A stretch of 61,194 bases of DNA from Mycolicibacterium porcinum (GTDB lineage: Bacteria > Actinomycetota > Actinomycetes > Mycobacteriales > Mycobacteriaceae): NCBI GenBank assembly GCA_002086835.1, contig MVIG01000032.1, forward strand, positions 1 through 61,194, in the 5' to 3' direction. Each line of letters opens with the position of its first letter. The stretch's first letter is position 1. Both the position numbers and the translations under genes were made by a program. Positions 31,496 to 39,774 of this stretch are shown in pieces. The notes under the pieces are model-generated. The model saw nothing but the letters and a program-made list of their open reading frames with translations. It did not search any database and was not told the DNA's origin.

Positions 31496-32266
31496 TCAGT
31501 GCATGTGGCTACCACCGTTGATGTCAACGGTGGTTCCGGTGAGGTAGCTGGCGTCCTGGCTCGACAGGAACGTCATGACGGCGGCGATTTCGTCGGTGGT
31601 GGCGGTGCGCCCGACCGGGATGTCGGCGGCGAGCTTGGCTTCCTGCTCATCGGTGGAGCCGACGCGGATGTTGGTGTCGACCGCGCCCGGGGTGACGGCG
31701 TTGACCGTGACGCCGGTGTCGGCGATCTCGCGGGCGAGCGACTTGGTGAAGCCAAGGATCGCGGCCTTGGCCGACGAGTAAGGCACCTTGCCGAAGACTC
31801 CGCCGCCGCGCTGCGCGGACACCGAGCTCATGTTGACGATGCGGCCCCATCCGGCGTCGATCATGTCGGGCAGGAAAGCCTTTGTGACCAAGTAGGTTCC
31901 GGTGGCATTGACCGCCATGACCCGGTTCCACAGCTCCAGCGTGGTGTCGAGGAACGGCACCGGTGAGGTGATTCCGGCGATGTTGGCCAGGGCGCCGACG
32001 ACGGGCAGGTTGCCTGAGGCGACCTCGGCGGTGACCGCGTCGTGGGCGGCGGTGACCGACTCCTCGGAGGTGACGTCGATGGCGTGACCGAAGGCGGGAA
32101 TGCCGAACTGGTTGCCGATCTCGGTGGCGACCTTGGCGGACTTCTCGCCGTCCAGGTCGAGGACGACGATGGCCCAGCCTTCCTTGGCGTAGCGCTGGGC
32201 GACGGCCATGCCGATGCCCTTGTCGGACGTGGCTCCGGTGACGACCGCGGTGCGGGTGACGGACAT
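31496..32266 (-). CDS. Short-chain dehydrogenase/reductase (polyol dehydrogenase type)
   Basis: A 256-residue classical SDR with cofactor motif TGATSDKGIGM (about 10-20), NIAGIT, the catalytic serine in NMSSVSAQ (about 148), YSSAK (about 161-165) and the C-terminal SYLTGTTVDINGG. LDLDG after strand 2 points to NAD(H). In position and type it resembles the SDR polyol dehydrogenases that oxidise tetritols in mycobacteria (D-threitol dehydrogenase), so it may feed ketose to the downstream kinase. The exact substrate is unproved. It lies between the TIM-barrel gene and the kinase in one operon. Confidence 0.85.
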   Translation of the reverse strand: MSVTRTAVVTGATSDKGIGMAVAQRYAKEGWAIVVLDLDGEKSAKVATEIGNQFGIPAFGHAIDVTSEESVTAAHDAVTAEVASGNLPVVGALANIAGITSPVPFLDTTLELWNRVMAVNATGTYLVTKAFLPDMIDAGWGRIVNMSSVSAQRGGGVFGKVPYSSAKAAILGFTKSLAREIADTGVTVNAVTPGAVDTNIRVGSTDEQEAKLAADIPVGRTATTDEIAAVMTFLSSQDASYLTGTTVDINGGSHMH

Positions 32267-32284
32267 GTGGTGGTTCCTTTCGGG

Positions 32285-33115
32285 TCAGATCAGAGAAGAG
32301 ATGAGGTTTCCGGCCGCGGCGGCGGCGGAGGGACGTTCGTCGTGTGTGACGTCGCGGGTTTCGAGTTCCAGCGAGAAATGGCCCGCATAGCCGGCATCGG
32401 CGAGGTTTTTGAGTCCGGTCGCGAAATCGACGTCGCCGTTGCCGACCGACAGATTGATGTTGCCGGGGACGGCGTCCCGGATGTGTACGTGGCGGATACG
32501 TGGGCCGAACCTGCCGACGAAGTCCGCGGGATCGCCGCCCGAGGCCACGATGTGGCTGAAATCCATGACGATCCCGATGTTTTCGTCGAGGCGGTCGGCC
32601 AGCAGCTGGGCACGTTCGATGTCGAAGCACAGCCGGAAGAAGTGCAGGGACTCGGTCCAGAGTTCGACGCCGCGGGCGGCGGCAACCTGTGCGGCTACCG
32701 CGAGTTCGCTCGCCACGGTGGTCAGATCCTCGTCGAGTGAGGCGACTGGCTCGTGGTCGAGCGCGCCGCACGGCAGCACCAGGGCCTCGGCACCGGTGGT
32801 CACGGTCAGTTCGACCAGCATGGCCAGGTGCCGGTTCCGAACGGCGCGGCCCGCGCCGTCGAGCGCGACGTTCAGGTCGCCGATGTCGCCGTTGATCGAG
32901 CGGACCCGGATACCTGATGCCGTGACGGTGGCGGCTACCTCGCGCACGGCGTCCTCGTTGAGGACGAAGGGCACGTGATCGCAGACGCCGGGCAGCGCTC
33001 CCAGGTCGATCTCGGTGAAGCCCAGACCGGCAATGGTGTCCAGGGCCTGGGGCAGCGGTTGGTGGCGGAAGCTGATCGTCGAACAGCCCAGCCGGGCGTG
33101 GAACGAATCTGGCAT
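32285..33115 (-). CDS. TIM-barrel sugar isomerase/epimerase (xylose-isomerase-like)
   Basis: A 276-residue AP-endonuclease-2-type barrel. Metal-ligand candidates are visible in order: glutamate in LWTESLHF (about 150), aspartate in IVMDFSH (about 183), histidines in RHVHIRD (about 210) and glutamate in FSLELETRD (about 245). It is the first gene of the minus-strand sugar operon, with ribosome site CAGGAG. The ATG at 33115 begins MPDSFHARLGCSTISF, usual for the family. It probably interconverts the ketose or an epimer fed to the kinase. Confidence 0.83.
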   Translation of the reverse strand: MPDSFHARLGCSTISFRHQPLPQALDTIAGLGFTEIDLGALPGVCDHVPFVLNEDAVREVAATVTASGIRVRSINGDIGDLNVALDGAGRAVRNRHLAMLVELTVTTGAEALVLPCGALDHEPVASLDEDLTTVASELAVAAQVAAARGVELWTESLHFFRLCFDIERAQLLADRLDENIGIVMDFSHIVASGGDPADFVGRFGPRIRHVHIRDAVPGNINLSVGNGDVDFATGLKNLADAGYAGHFSLELETRDVTHDERPSAAAAAGNLISSLI

Positions 33116-33174
33116 GCGGCGCTGCTTTCTCCTGAGCCTCACGGCGTTGTGACCGTGCCCACAGTACGCTGGTC

Positions 33175-33188
33175 GACTGTTAACAGTC
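33175..33188. promoter_or_regulatory. GntR operator copy A
   Basis: GACTGTTAACAGTC is a perfect 14-bp palindrome, 60 bp before the TIM-barrel gene. It is one of three related palindromes in this divergent promoter region, presumably bound by the GntR/FCD regulator of the cluster. Confidence 0.65.
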
Positions 33189-33212
33189 AACGGGCGGCAA
33201 CAAATTTCTGTT

Positions 33213-33226
33213 GACTGTTGACAGTG
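33213..33226. promoter_or_regulatory. GntR operator copy B
   Basis: GACTGTTGACAGTG matches copy A at 12 of 14 positions and is preceded by another TGTTGAC half-site (33209-33215). Its centre is 38 bp from that of copy A. Confidence 0.6.
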
Positions 33227-33262
33227 CTATGTGTTCGGGCTCACACTGAGACCATCCACCGC

Positions 33263-33281
33263 ACTGTTGACCGTCAACAGT
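33263..33281. promoter_or_regulatory. GntR operator copy C
   Basis: ACTGTTGAC-C-GTCAACAGT is a perfect 19-bp palindrome, 56 bp before the symporter ATG. Its arms carry the same TGTTGAC/GTCAACA word as the other copies. Confidence 0.65.
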
Positions 33282-33337
33282 TACTGGGTTTCCCCAGGTG
33301 GGCACGGATTTAAACGGGATTTGAAAGGATGACGCCC

Positions 33338-34669
33338 ATGAGCGATGACGCTCTGAAAATGCGGGGTCCCGTACTCGGCACCAAGGACGCCAAGCGGGTC
33401 GCAGTCGGCTCCGCCGTCGGCGCGGTGATCGAAACCTATGACTTTATCGGATTCGGGACTGCCGCCGCGCTCTACTTCGGCCACGCGTTCTTCCCGAACT
33501 CCAGCCCCGTCGCGGGCACCCTGGCTGCGTTCGCGACCCTCGGCGTGGGCTTCGCAGCCCGGCCGCTCGGCGGCATCATCGGTGGCCACCTCGGTGACAA
33601 GCTCGGCCGCAAGCCGGTGCTGGTGGCGTCGTTGCTCATCATGGGTCTGGCCACGTTCGCCATCGGATTGCTGCCCACCTACGCCGCGGTCGGCGTCCTG
33701 GCCCCGGTTCTCTTGGTGACGGTGCGGATCATCCAGGGCCTGGCCTTCGGCGCGGAGTGGGGCGGCGCCATCCTCATGAGCTACGAACACGCACCGTGGA
33801 AGGAGAAGGGCCGCTATACCGGCATCGTGCAGGCCGGATTCCCGGTGGGACTGCTGCTGGCCAACCTGGTGTTCCTGGGCAGCGTGCACATCGGCGGTGA
33901 CTGGGCGTGGCGGCTGCCGTTCCTGGCCAGCATCGTCCTGGTCGCCGTCGGGCTGATCATCCGGGCCAAGGTGCCCGAGTCGCCGGTATTCGAAGACGTC
34001 AAGGGCGAGGGCAAGATCGTCAAGGCGCCGATCGTCGAGGTGATCAAGAACGACTGGCGAAATATCCTGCGCGGCATCGGCCTTCGCATCGCCGAGACCG
34101 CCGGCTATGCCGTCTCGATCACCTACATGATCTCCTACCTCAAGACCGCGAAGCTGGCCACCGCGACCGAAACCCTTGTGGCGCTGTGCATCGCTGCCGC
34201 ACTCGGGATCTTCGCGACCGCGGCGTGGGCTCGGCTGACCGACCGGGTGGGCCGGCGGCCCGTCTATCTGTGGGTGTGCGCGTTCGGCATCCCATTCGGT
34301 GTGCTGATGTTCGTGCTCGTCAACACCGGTCTGGTGCTGCTGATCATCGCGACATTCGTGATCGCCTACGGCGTGTGTCAGAACGCCCTCGCCGGTGCGC
34401 AGGGCGCGTGGTTCCCAGAACTGTTCACCGCCAACACGCGAGCATCGGGCGCCTCGCTGGCGTACCAGATTTCGGCCATGGTCTCGGGCTTCACGCCGTT
34501 CATCACGACGCTCCTGTTCGAGGCGATGGGCTGGATGGGGCCTGCCCTGCTCTTCTCCGCGTACGCCGCGATCGGACTGTGGGCCGCCCTGGTGACCCGA
34601 GAGACCTGGGGCCCAGCCGAACGTCAGGCCGCTGAGAAGGCCGTCGCCGACCACGCCCTGGCCGCCTGA
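33338..34669 (+). CDS. MFS metabolite:H+ symporter (MHS family)
   Basis: A 443-residue twelve-helix transporter. MHS hallmarks are AVGSAVGAVIETYDFIGFGTAA in the first helix region, ARPLGGIIGGHLGDKLGRKPVLV between helices 2 and 3, and RIIQGLAFGAEWGGAILMSYEH in helix 4-5. The cytoplasmic loop RLTDRVGRRPVY marks the second half. Start 33338 is chosen for AAAGGA nine bases upstream. Family substrates are mainly organic acids, betaines and polyols; here it likely imports the cluster's substrate. The stop shares a base with the transketolase start. Confidence 0.88.
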   Translation: MSDDALKMRGPVLGTKDAKRVAVGSAVGAVIETYDFIGFGTAAALYFGHAFFPNSSPVAGTLAAFATLGVGFAARPLGGIIGGHLGDKLGRKPVLVASLLIMGLATFAIGLLPTYAAVGVLAPVLLVTVRIIQGLAFGAEWGGAILMSYEHAPWKEKGRYTGIVQAGFPVGLLLANLVFLGSVHIGGDWAWRLPFLASIVLVAVGLIIRAKVPESPVFEDVKGEGKIVKAPIVEVIKNDWRNILRGIGLRIAETAGYAVSITYMISYLKTAKLATATETLVALCIAAALGIFATAAWARLTDRVGRRPVYLWVCAFGIPFGVLMFVLVNTGLVLLIIATFVIAYGVCQNALAGAQGAWFPELFTANTRASGASLAYQISAMVSGFTPFITTLLFEAMGWMGPALLFSAYAAIGLWAALVTRETWGPAERQAAEKAVADHALAA

Positions 34670-35487
34670 TGCGTGCGGCGAAGGTGCGTGACGCTGCCTA
34701 CCGGATGCGTCACCACGTACTGAACATGGGTGAGGCGCAGGGACAGGGCTACGTCGGGCAGGCGCTCGGCGCGGCCGACGTGCTCGCCGTCGTCTATGCC
34801 GACCAGTTGCGCTACCGCGCCGACGATCCGCACTGGGACGGTCGGGACCGGTTCCTGCTATCGACGGGCCACTATGCGATCGGCCTGTACGCGGCGCTGG
34901 CCGAGGCCGGCATCATCGATATCGCCGAACTCGACACGTACGGCTCTGACGAGTCCCGACTGCCGATGTCCGGAATGGCCAGCTACACACCGGGAATGGA
35001 GATCTCGGGCGGATCGCTGGGCCACGGTCTGACGGTGGCCGTCGGGATGGCACTTGGCTTGCGACACCAGGGCAACCAGGCTCGGGTGATCAACTTCCTC
35101 TCCGACGGCGAGCTCGACGAGGGTTCCACGTGGGAGGCCGCGATGGGTGCCTCGCATCACGGGCTCGGGAACCTGATTGCGTTGGTCGACATCAACGCGC
35201 TGCAGGCCGACGGCCCGACCGTGGGTGTGCTGCGCACCGAACCCGTGGCCGACAAGTGGGCCGCGTGTGGCTGGCACGTGCAACGGGTTGACGGCAACGA
35301 CGTCGATGCGCTGTTGCGGGCCTTCGATTCCACGGCCACTGACCGACCCTCGGCCATCCTGTGTGACACCAAGGTCGGCAGGGGAGTGCCGCTACTGGAA
35401 ACCCGCGAGAAGGCGCACTTCATGCGCATCGACGCCGATGAGTGGCAGATCTGCCGCGACCAACTCACTGAAGGGGCTTCAGCATGA
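34669..35487 (+). CDS. Transketolase, N-terminal (TPP-binding) subunit
   Basis: A 272-residue half transketolase. The thiamine-diphosphate region is FLSDGELDEGSTWEAAMGAS with LVDINALQADG (a GDG-N motif in which the first glycine is serine). SGGSLGHGL and STGHYAIGLYA are conserved substrate-pocket segments. Split transketolases work as a complex with the next gene's product, transferring two-carbon units between ketose and aldose phosphates. ATG overlaps the symporter stop by one base. Confidence 0.92.
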   Translation: MRAAKVRDAAYRMRHHVLNMGEAQGQGYVGQALGAADVLAVVYADQLRYRADDPHWDGRDRFLLSTGHYAIGLYAALAEAGIIDIAELDTYGSDESRLPMSGMASYTPGMEISGGSLGHGLTVAVGMALGLRHQGNQARVINFLSDGELDEGSTWEAAMGASHHGLGNLIALVDINALQADGPTVGVLRTEPVADKWAACGWHVQRVDGNDVDALLRAFDSTATDRPSAILCDTKVGRGVPLLETREKAHFMRIDADEWQICRDQLTEGASA

Positions 35488-36461
35488 GCACCAAACTGCG
35501 CACCTCGGCGATGATCGCGTCGTTCGCCGATCCCGGACAGAAGACCACGCCCGCTCCCTTCGGGCACGCGCTCGTGAAGGCCTCCCAAGCCGATGACCGG
35601 ATCGTCGGGCTCACGGCGGATCTCGGCAAGTACACCGACATGCACATCTTCGCGCAAGCCTTTCCAGAACGGTTTTTCCAGATGGGCATGGCCGAGCAGC
35701 TGCTGTTCGGCGCCGCGGCCGGGATGGCCGAAACCGGCCTGATTCCTTTCGCCTCAACGTATTCGGTGTTCGCGGCGAGGCGGGCCTACGACTTCATCTG
35801 CCTCGACATCGCCGAGCCGGGTCTCAACGTCAATATCGTCGGCGGGCTCCCCGGCCTGACCACGGGCTACGGTCCGTCCCATCAGGCCACTGAAGATGTC
35901 GCGATCTTCAGGGGAATGCCGGGCCTGACCATCGTCGATCCGTGCGATTCGGTCGACATCGAGCAGGCCGTCCCGCAACTTGCCGAGCATCCGGGGCCGA
36001 CCTACCTGCGCCTGTTGCGCGGGCAGGTGCCGACGGTCCTCGACGAGTACGGCTACACGTTCGAACTCGGCAAGGCCAAGGTGGTGCGTCCCGGCAATGA
36101 TGTGGTGTTCGTGTCCAGTGGACTGATGACGATGCGGGCCCTGCTGGCCGCCGAGGAACTGGCCGGTCACAAGGTCGACGCCGCCGTGGTGCACGCGCCG
36201 ACACTCAAGCCGTTCGACGCCGACACGGTGCTGCGTGAACTGGATTCGGATCGATTGGCGCTGACGCTGGAGAACCACACCGTGGTCGGGGGGTTGTTCG
36301 AAACCGTCGCCGCGGAGATGGTCCGGCGAGGGGTCAGTCGGCAGGTCACGCCGATCGCGTTGCCCGACGAGTTTCTGGCTGCAGGGGCACTGCCGACCTT
36401 GCACGACCGCTACGGCCTGTCCACCCGGCGAATCGTCGCATCGGTCCTGGGGCGGTTGTAG
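35484..36461 (+). CDS. Transketolase, C-terminal subunit
   Basis: A 325-residue partner of the N-terminal half. The pyrimidine-binding domain carries the catalytic glutamate in GMAEQLLFGAAAGMAETGL (about 68-86) and FASTYSVFAARRAYDF; the C-terminal domain ends with ENHTVVGGLFETVAAEM. The start overlaps the first subunit's stop (ATGA), ensuring equal translation. Transketolases in such accessory catabolic clusters often act on unusual ketose phosphates, so it need not duplicate the central pentose pathway enzyme. Confidence 0.92.
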   Translation: MSTKLRTSAMIASFADPGQKTTPAPFGHALVKASQADDRIVGLTADLGKYTDMHIFAQAFPERFFQMGMAEQLLFGAAAGMAETGLIPFASTYSVFAARRAYDFICLDIAEPGLNVNIVGGLPGLTTGYGPSHQATEDVAIFRGMPGLTIVDPCDSVDIEQAVPQLAEHPGPTYLRLLRGQVPTVLDEYGYTFELGKAKVVRPGNDVVFVSSGLMTMRALLAAEELAGHKVDAAVVHAPTLKPFDADTVLRELDSDRLALTLENHTVVGGLFETVAAEMVRRGVSRQVTPIALPDEFLAAGALPTLHDRYGLSTRRIVASVLGRL

Positions 36462-36467
36462 GATCAG

Positions 36468-36492
36468 TGTTGACAAACAAATGTTGACAGTC
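36468..36492. promoter_or_regulatory. GntR half-sites before the regulator gene
   Basis: TGTTGAC occurs at 36468-36474 and again at 36482-36488, where it continues as TGTTGACAGTC like one arm of the operators at 33.2 kb. The direct repeat spacing is 14 bp and the second copy is 16 bp before the regulator ATG, consistent with autoregulation. Confidence 0.55.
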
Positions 36493-36504
36493 GAGGAGCA
36501 GTCA

Positions 36505-37173
36505 ATGTCGGTCGAGGCCCCGTCGCTGCTGCGGCTTGAGAAAACCAGCCTGCGCGAGCAGGCGCTCTCGGCGCTGCGCCGTGCGATCACCTCGGGTCAG
36601 CTCCAGCCCGGCACCCACCTCGTGGAGACCGATCTGTCCGACGCTCTGCAGATCAGCCGAGGCACGCTGCGTGAGGCCATGCGGCAACTGCAGCAGGAGG
36701 GGTTGATCTCGGCGGGGGCCAGGGGTCGCCTGTCGGTCCGGCATCTTGATGCCAAGGAAATCAAGGACATGTTCGACGTCCGGGGTGCCCTGGAATCCTT
36801 GGCTGCCGGCGAACTCGCCTCGCGGGAGGATCGCGGCGACGCCGTGTCGGCCTTGCGTGCCGCCGTCGCCGACATGGAGCGGTGGGCGGCCTCGAATCTG
36901 GAGGATCGCATCGAGGCGGATCTCAAATTCCATCGCACGATGTGCCATCTGAGCGGTAACGAGACCCTGCTGCACGTGTGGTCGTCGCTGGAGGGCAGTA
37001 TCCGGATGTCGATCATGTACGCCGGGGTGGATCGGGCGCTCAAGAACATGGACGCCAAGCGGCATCTGGACATCGTCGATGCCATCGAATCCGGCGACGC
37101 CGCTGCTGCCGCCGCCACCGTGCGTGAGCACATGAGCACTGCCGCAGCGGTTTTGGTTGAGGACGCCGGCTAG
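36505..37173 (+). CDS. GntR-family regulator with FCD domain
   Basis: A 222-residue FadR-subfamily regulator. The N-terminal winged helix is at about 15-75 (LREQALSALRRAITSGQLQPG, SRGTLREAMRQLQQEGL). The all-helical FCD domain follows (DMFDVRGALESLAAGELA; ADLKFHRTMCHLSGN; KRHLDIVDAIESGD), with aspartate and histidines placed to bind a metal and a small ligand. ATG 36505 has GAGGAG eight bases upstream. It is the last gene of the plus-strand half of the sugar cluster and probably represses both halves through the TGTTGAC palindromes. Confidence 0.9.
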   Translation: MSVEAPSLLRLEKTSLREQALSALRRAITSGQLQPGTHLVETDLSDALQISRGTLREAMRQLQQEGLISAGARGRLSVRHLDAKEIKDMFDVRGALESLAAGELASREDRGDAVSALRAAVADMERWAASNLEDRIEADLKFHRTMCHLSGNETLLHVWSSLEGSIRMSIMYAGVDRALKNMDAKRHLDIVDAIESGDAAAAAATVREHMSTAAAVLVEDAG

Positions 37174-37182
37174 AATTTCTCT

Positions 37183-37245
37183 CGCCGAGTGGCCAGTTAT
37201 GTCACGCCACGCGCGAAAACCCGTGTCATAACCGGCCACTCGGCG
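37183..37245. terminator. Long palindrome between convergent gntR and APC genes
   Basis: Arms 37183-37201 and 37227-37245 match at 18 of 19 positions (GAGTGGCCAGTTATG against CATAACCGGCCACTC), and the pairing continues through CACG/CGTG. It lies between convergent genes and its right arm includes the last codons and stop of the APC permease, so it can end transcription from both sides. Confidence 0.6.
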
Positions 37246-38476
37246 GGATTCGGTGGCGCACTCCGTAGACGGTCGCGCCGACCGCCACCACGGCCAGCCC
37301 GGCGAGCACGGAAGTCAGCGGCAGCGAGAACGCCAGCACCAGGCAGCCGAGGAGACCGACTGCCGGGATCACGCGACGACGGACGAGCGGCTCCAATGTC
37401 CACGCCGACACATTCGCGATGGCGTAGTACAGCAGCACCGCGAACGACGAAAACCCGATGGCCCCACGGAGATCGGCCACCGCGGCCAGTACCGCCACCA
37501 CGACACCGACCAGCAGCTCGGCGCGGTGCGGCACGTTGAACCGGGGATGCACTGCGGCCAGCCAATGCGGCAGGTGATGGTCGCGGGCCATCGCCAAGGT
37601 GGTGCGCGACACCCCGAGGATCAGGGCCAGCAACGAGCCCAGGGCCGCCACTGCCGCCCCGGTCCGCACCACCGGCTGCCACCCCGGCGCGCCGGCCGCC
37701 GCCACCGCATCGGCCAGCGGCGCGGGTGCCGACGCCAATCCGGAACCGCCGAGCACGGAGAGCACCGCGACCGCGACCACCGCGTAGACCACCATTGCGA
37801 TACCCAGTGCGATCGGGATCGCTCGCGGGATGGTGCGGGCCGGGTCGCGCACCTCCTCACCAAGGGTGGCGATCCGGGCGTATCCGGCGAACGCGAAGAA
37901 CAACAGCCCGGCGGCTTGCAGGACCCCACCGGCGCCGACGTCGTCACCGATCGCCAGGCGCGCGGGATCGGCCGCGCCGGAACCGGCGATGATCACTACG
38001 ACCGCGGCCAGGACCGCGAGCACGCACGCCACGATGATGCGAGTCAGCAAGGCGGACTTCTGAATTCCGGCGTAGTTCACCGCCGTCAGGGCCACCACCG
38101 CGGCCACCGCAACGGCGTGCGCTCCCTGGGGCCACGCATACAACCCGACCGTCAGCGCCATCGCCGCACACGACGCGGTCTTGCCGACGATGAAACTCCA
38201 CCCGGCCGTGTATCCCCAGAACTCACCGAGCCGTTCCCGGCCGTATACATACGTGCCACCGGACTGCGGATAACGAGCGGCGAGCCGCGCCGACGAGGTC
38301 GCGTTGCAGTACGCGACGACGGCCGCGAGAGCGAGTCCGATCAGCAGTCCCGTCCCCGCGGCGGCCGCCGCAGGGGCCAGGGCGGCGAAAATACCCGCCC
38401 CCACCATGGATCCCAGGCCGATCACGACGGCGTCAGTGGTCCCGAGTCTGCGCTGCAGCCCGCCGGGCGTGGTCAC
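37226..38476 (-). CDS. APC-family amino acid permease
   Basis: A 416-residue transporter with about twelve membrane helices. It starts with the family motif GLGSMVGAGIFAAL (about 20-33), followed by RLAARYPQSGGTYVYGRERLGE; helix 6 region FAFAGYARIATLGEEVRDPARTIPRAI is diagnostic. It is shorter and different in sequence from the permease at 1311. No enzyme gene is coupled to it; substrate unknown. It converges with the GntR regulator. Confidence 0.87.
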   Translation of the reverse strand: MTTPGGLQRRLGTTDAVVIGLGSMVGAGIFAALAPAAAAAGTGLLIGLALAAVVAYCNATSSARLAARYPQSGGTYVYGRERLGEFWGYTAGWSFIVGKTASCAAMALTVGLYAWPQGAHAVAVAAVVALTAVNYAGIQKSALLTRIIVACVLAVLAAVVVIIAGSGAADPARLAIGDDVGAGGVLQAAGLLFFAFAGYARIATLGEEVRDPARTIPRAIPIALGIAMVVYAVVAVAVLSVLGGSGLASAPAPLADAVAAAGAPGWQPVVRTGAAVAALGSLLALILGVSRTTLAMARDHHLPHWLAAVHPRFNVPHRAELLVGVVVAVLAAVADLRGAIGFSSFAVLLYYAIANVSAWTLEPLVRRRVIPAVGLLGCLVLAFSLPLTSVLAGLAVVAVGATVYGVRHRIPPSGRL

Positions 38477-38501
38477 CCCGGCGATACTAGTGCCGCACCG
38501 G

Positions 38502-39104
38502 CTATTGGGCAGGTCGGCGGGGGTGGATGAAGACCCCTTCTGCGCGGACCGTGACGCCGTCCGAGGTGGAGAGGTGGCCGACGGCGAAGGTCTTCACTCC
38601 TTCTATCCGGTCGATGTAGGCCTCGGCGTGAACGGGACCGAGCCGGGTGCCGGCCTCGTAGCGAAGGGTGAGTGTCCCGGTCACTGCGGGCCGTCCCGGC
38701 TTATGTGCGGTGGCACCGAGGACGTGGTCGAGAAGAAGGGCACAGATTCCACCGTGGACATGACCGGCGGGCCCTTCGTAGGCCGCGCCGAGCGTCACAT
38801 CGGCCCAGACTCTCCCGTCGGGGTCGTGGTGGACCACCAATGGGGGTGCCAGGGCGTTGCGCAGCCCGATGACGGCATTTCCCCAGGCGAGGGACTGCCC
38901 GTCGACAGCCTGTTGGACGCCGAATGAACCTGGCATCAACGACTGGCTCAGTTCGTCGGCCGCGGCGTCGATCTTCAGCTTGGCAGAAGCGATGCCGTCG
39001 TGCCCGGCCTGGCTGCGGATGGTCGCATCGACGAGTCGACGAACAGACTCGGTGAGCGACTCGTACAGCGCTTGTGGGACCTGGGTTTCGCTGTGTACAG
39101 ACAA
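38502..39104 (-). CDS. PaaI-family hotdog thioesterase
   Basis: About 200 residues. The hotdog domain has GAAYEGPAGHVHGGICALLLDHVLGAT (the conserved HGG with acid-base residues on the long helix) and TLTLRYEAGTRLGPV. It would release CoA from an aromatic or alicyclic acyl-CoA. I favour TTG 39104, four bases after the flavin-reductase stop and seven bases after GGAG; no ATG or GTG gives the full N-terminal helix VPQALYESLTESVRRLVD. It is coupled to the flavin reductase gene. Confidence 0.8.
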   Translation of the reverse strand: MSVHSETQVPQALYESLTESVRRLVDATIRSQAGHDGIASAKLKIDAAADELSQSLMPGSFGVQQAVDGQSLAWGNAVIGLRNALAPPLVVHHDPDGRVWADVTLGAAYEGPAGHVHGGICALLLDHVLGATAHKPGRPAVTGTLTLRYEAGTRLGPVHAEAYIDRIEGVKTFAVGHLSTSDGVTVRAEGVFIHPRRPAQ

Positions 39105-39108
39105 TCCT

Positions 39109-39645
39109 TCACTCCGCTGTCGGATCGAGTCGCCAGTCGGCGAAGCCACCGTAGTCGCCGCGGTAGAACAGCAGAGGCCGCCCGCCGTGGGTTCCCAGCG
39201 TTGTGACGTGGGCAACCACGATGGTGTGGTCGCCCGCGTCGTGTTCGTATTCGAGGTCGGCTTCGATGGTGGCCAGCGTGTCGTGCAGTCGCGGTGCTCC
39301 GTTCGCCGCCGCGCTCCAGGTGATGCCGGCGAACTTGTCCTCGCTGCTGCGGGCGAATTGCGCACATAGCGCTGCCTGGTGGTCGGCCAGGATGTTGATG
39401 CACATTCGGCCGGTAGCGCGGATCAGCGGCCATGTCGAGGAGGAGCGGGACGGGCAGAACGAGACATAGGGCGGATCCAGCGACACCGAGGTGAGCGATT
39501 GACAGGTGAAGCCGAGCGGTCGCTGCCCATCATGACCGGTGATGACGGCGATACCGGTGCAGAAATGGCCGAGCACGGCACGCATGTCCTGGGGTCCCGG
39601 CCGCGGATGCGTTGGGTGAGCTGTCGCGGCGTACTCGAGGCTCAT
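39109..39645 (-). CDS. Flavin reductase-like FMN-binding protein
   Basis: A 178-residue protein of the HpaC/HsaB group: MRAVLGHFCTGIAVITG, GFTCQSLTSVSLDPPYVSFCPSRSS and CINILADHQAALCAQFA are the conserved flavin-binding segments, and LLFYRGDYGGFADWRL ends the fold. Such reductases supply reduced flavin to a partner oxygenase, such as HsaA in steroid ring cleavage; no two-component flavin oxygenase is visible here. It is divergent from the PadR gene with about 126 bp between. Confidence 0.85.
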   Translation of the reverse strand: MSLEYAATAHPTHPRPGPQDMRAVLGHFCTGIAVITGHDGQRPLGFTCQSLTSVSLDPPYVSFCPSRSSSTWPLIRATGRMCINILADHQAALCAQFARSSEDKFAGITWSAAANGAPRLHDTLATIEADLEYEHDAGDHTIVVAHVTTLGTHGGRPLLFYRGDYGGFADWRLDPTAE

Positions 39646-39711
39646 CGGTCTCCGTCCCTCGTGTGGTCTGTCCACCAAGAGTCGGCCAGACATTCACCGT
39701 GGGGCAACGGT

Positions 39712-39725
39712 GTCTCCCGGTCAGT
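39712..39725 (+). promoter_or_regulatory. GTCTCCCG motif, copy 1
   Basis: GTCTCCCGGTCAGT lies in the divergent space between the flavin reductase and PadR genes. Related sequences occur at 45516, 48661 (minus strand) and 58176, all inside this catabolic island. Confidence 0.4.
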
Positions 39726-39759
39726 GGTTCGGCCGGAGAAGTGTCGTGACCTCGGTTGT

Positions 39760-39774
39760 TACCCTTGCACCATG
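39760..39774 (+). promoter_or_regulatory. Leaderless promoter of the PadR gene
   Basis: TACCCT (39760-39765) fits TANNNT and ends six bases before ATG 39772, and no ribosome site precedes the ATG. This is the same geometry as in front of mutT3. Confidence 0.45.

Noticed and set aside
34669-36461. Frameshifted single transketolase
   Set aside because: The break falls between the two natural domains, with a proper ATGA restart and ribosome site, as in genuine two-subunit transketolases.
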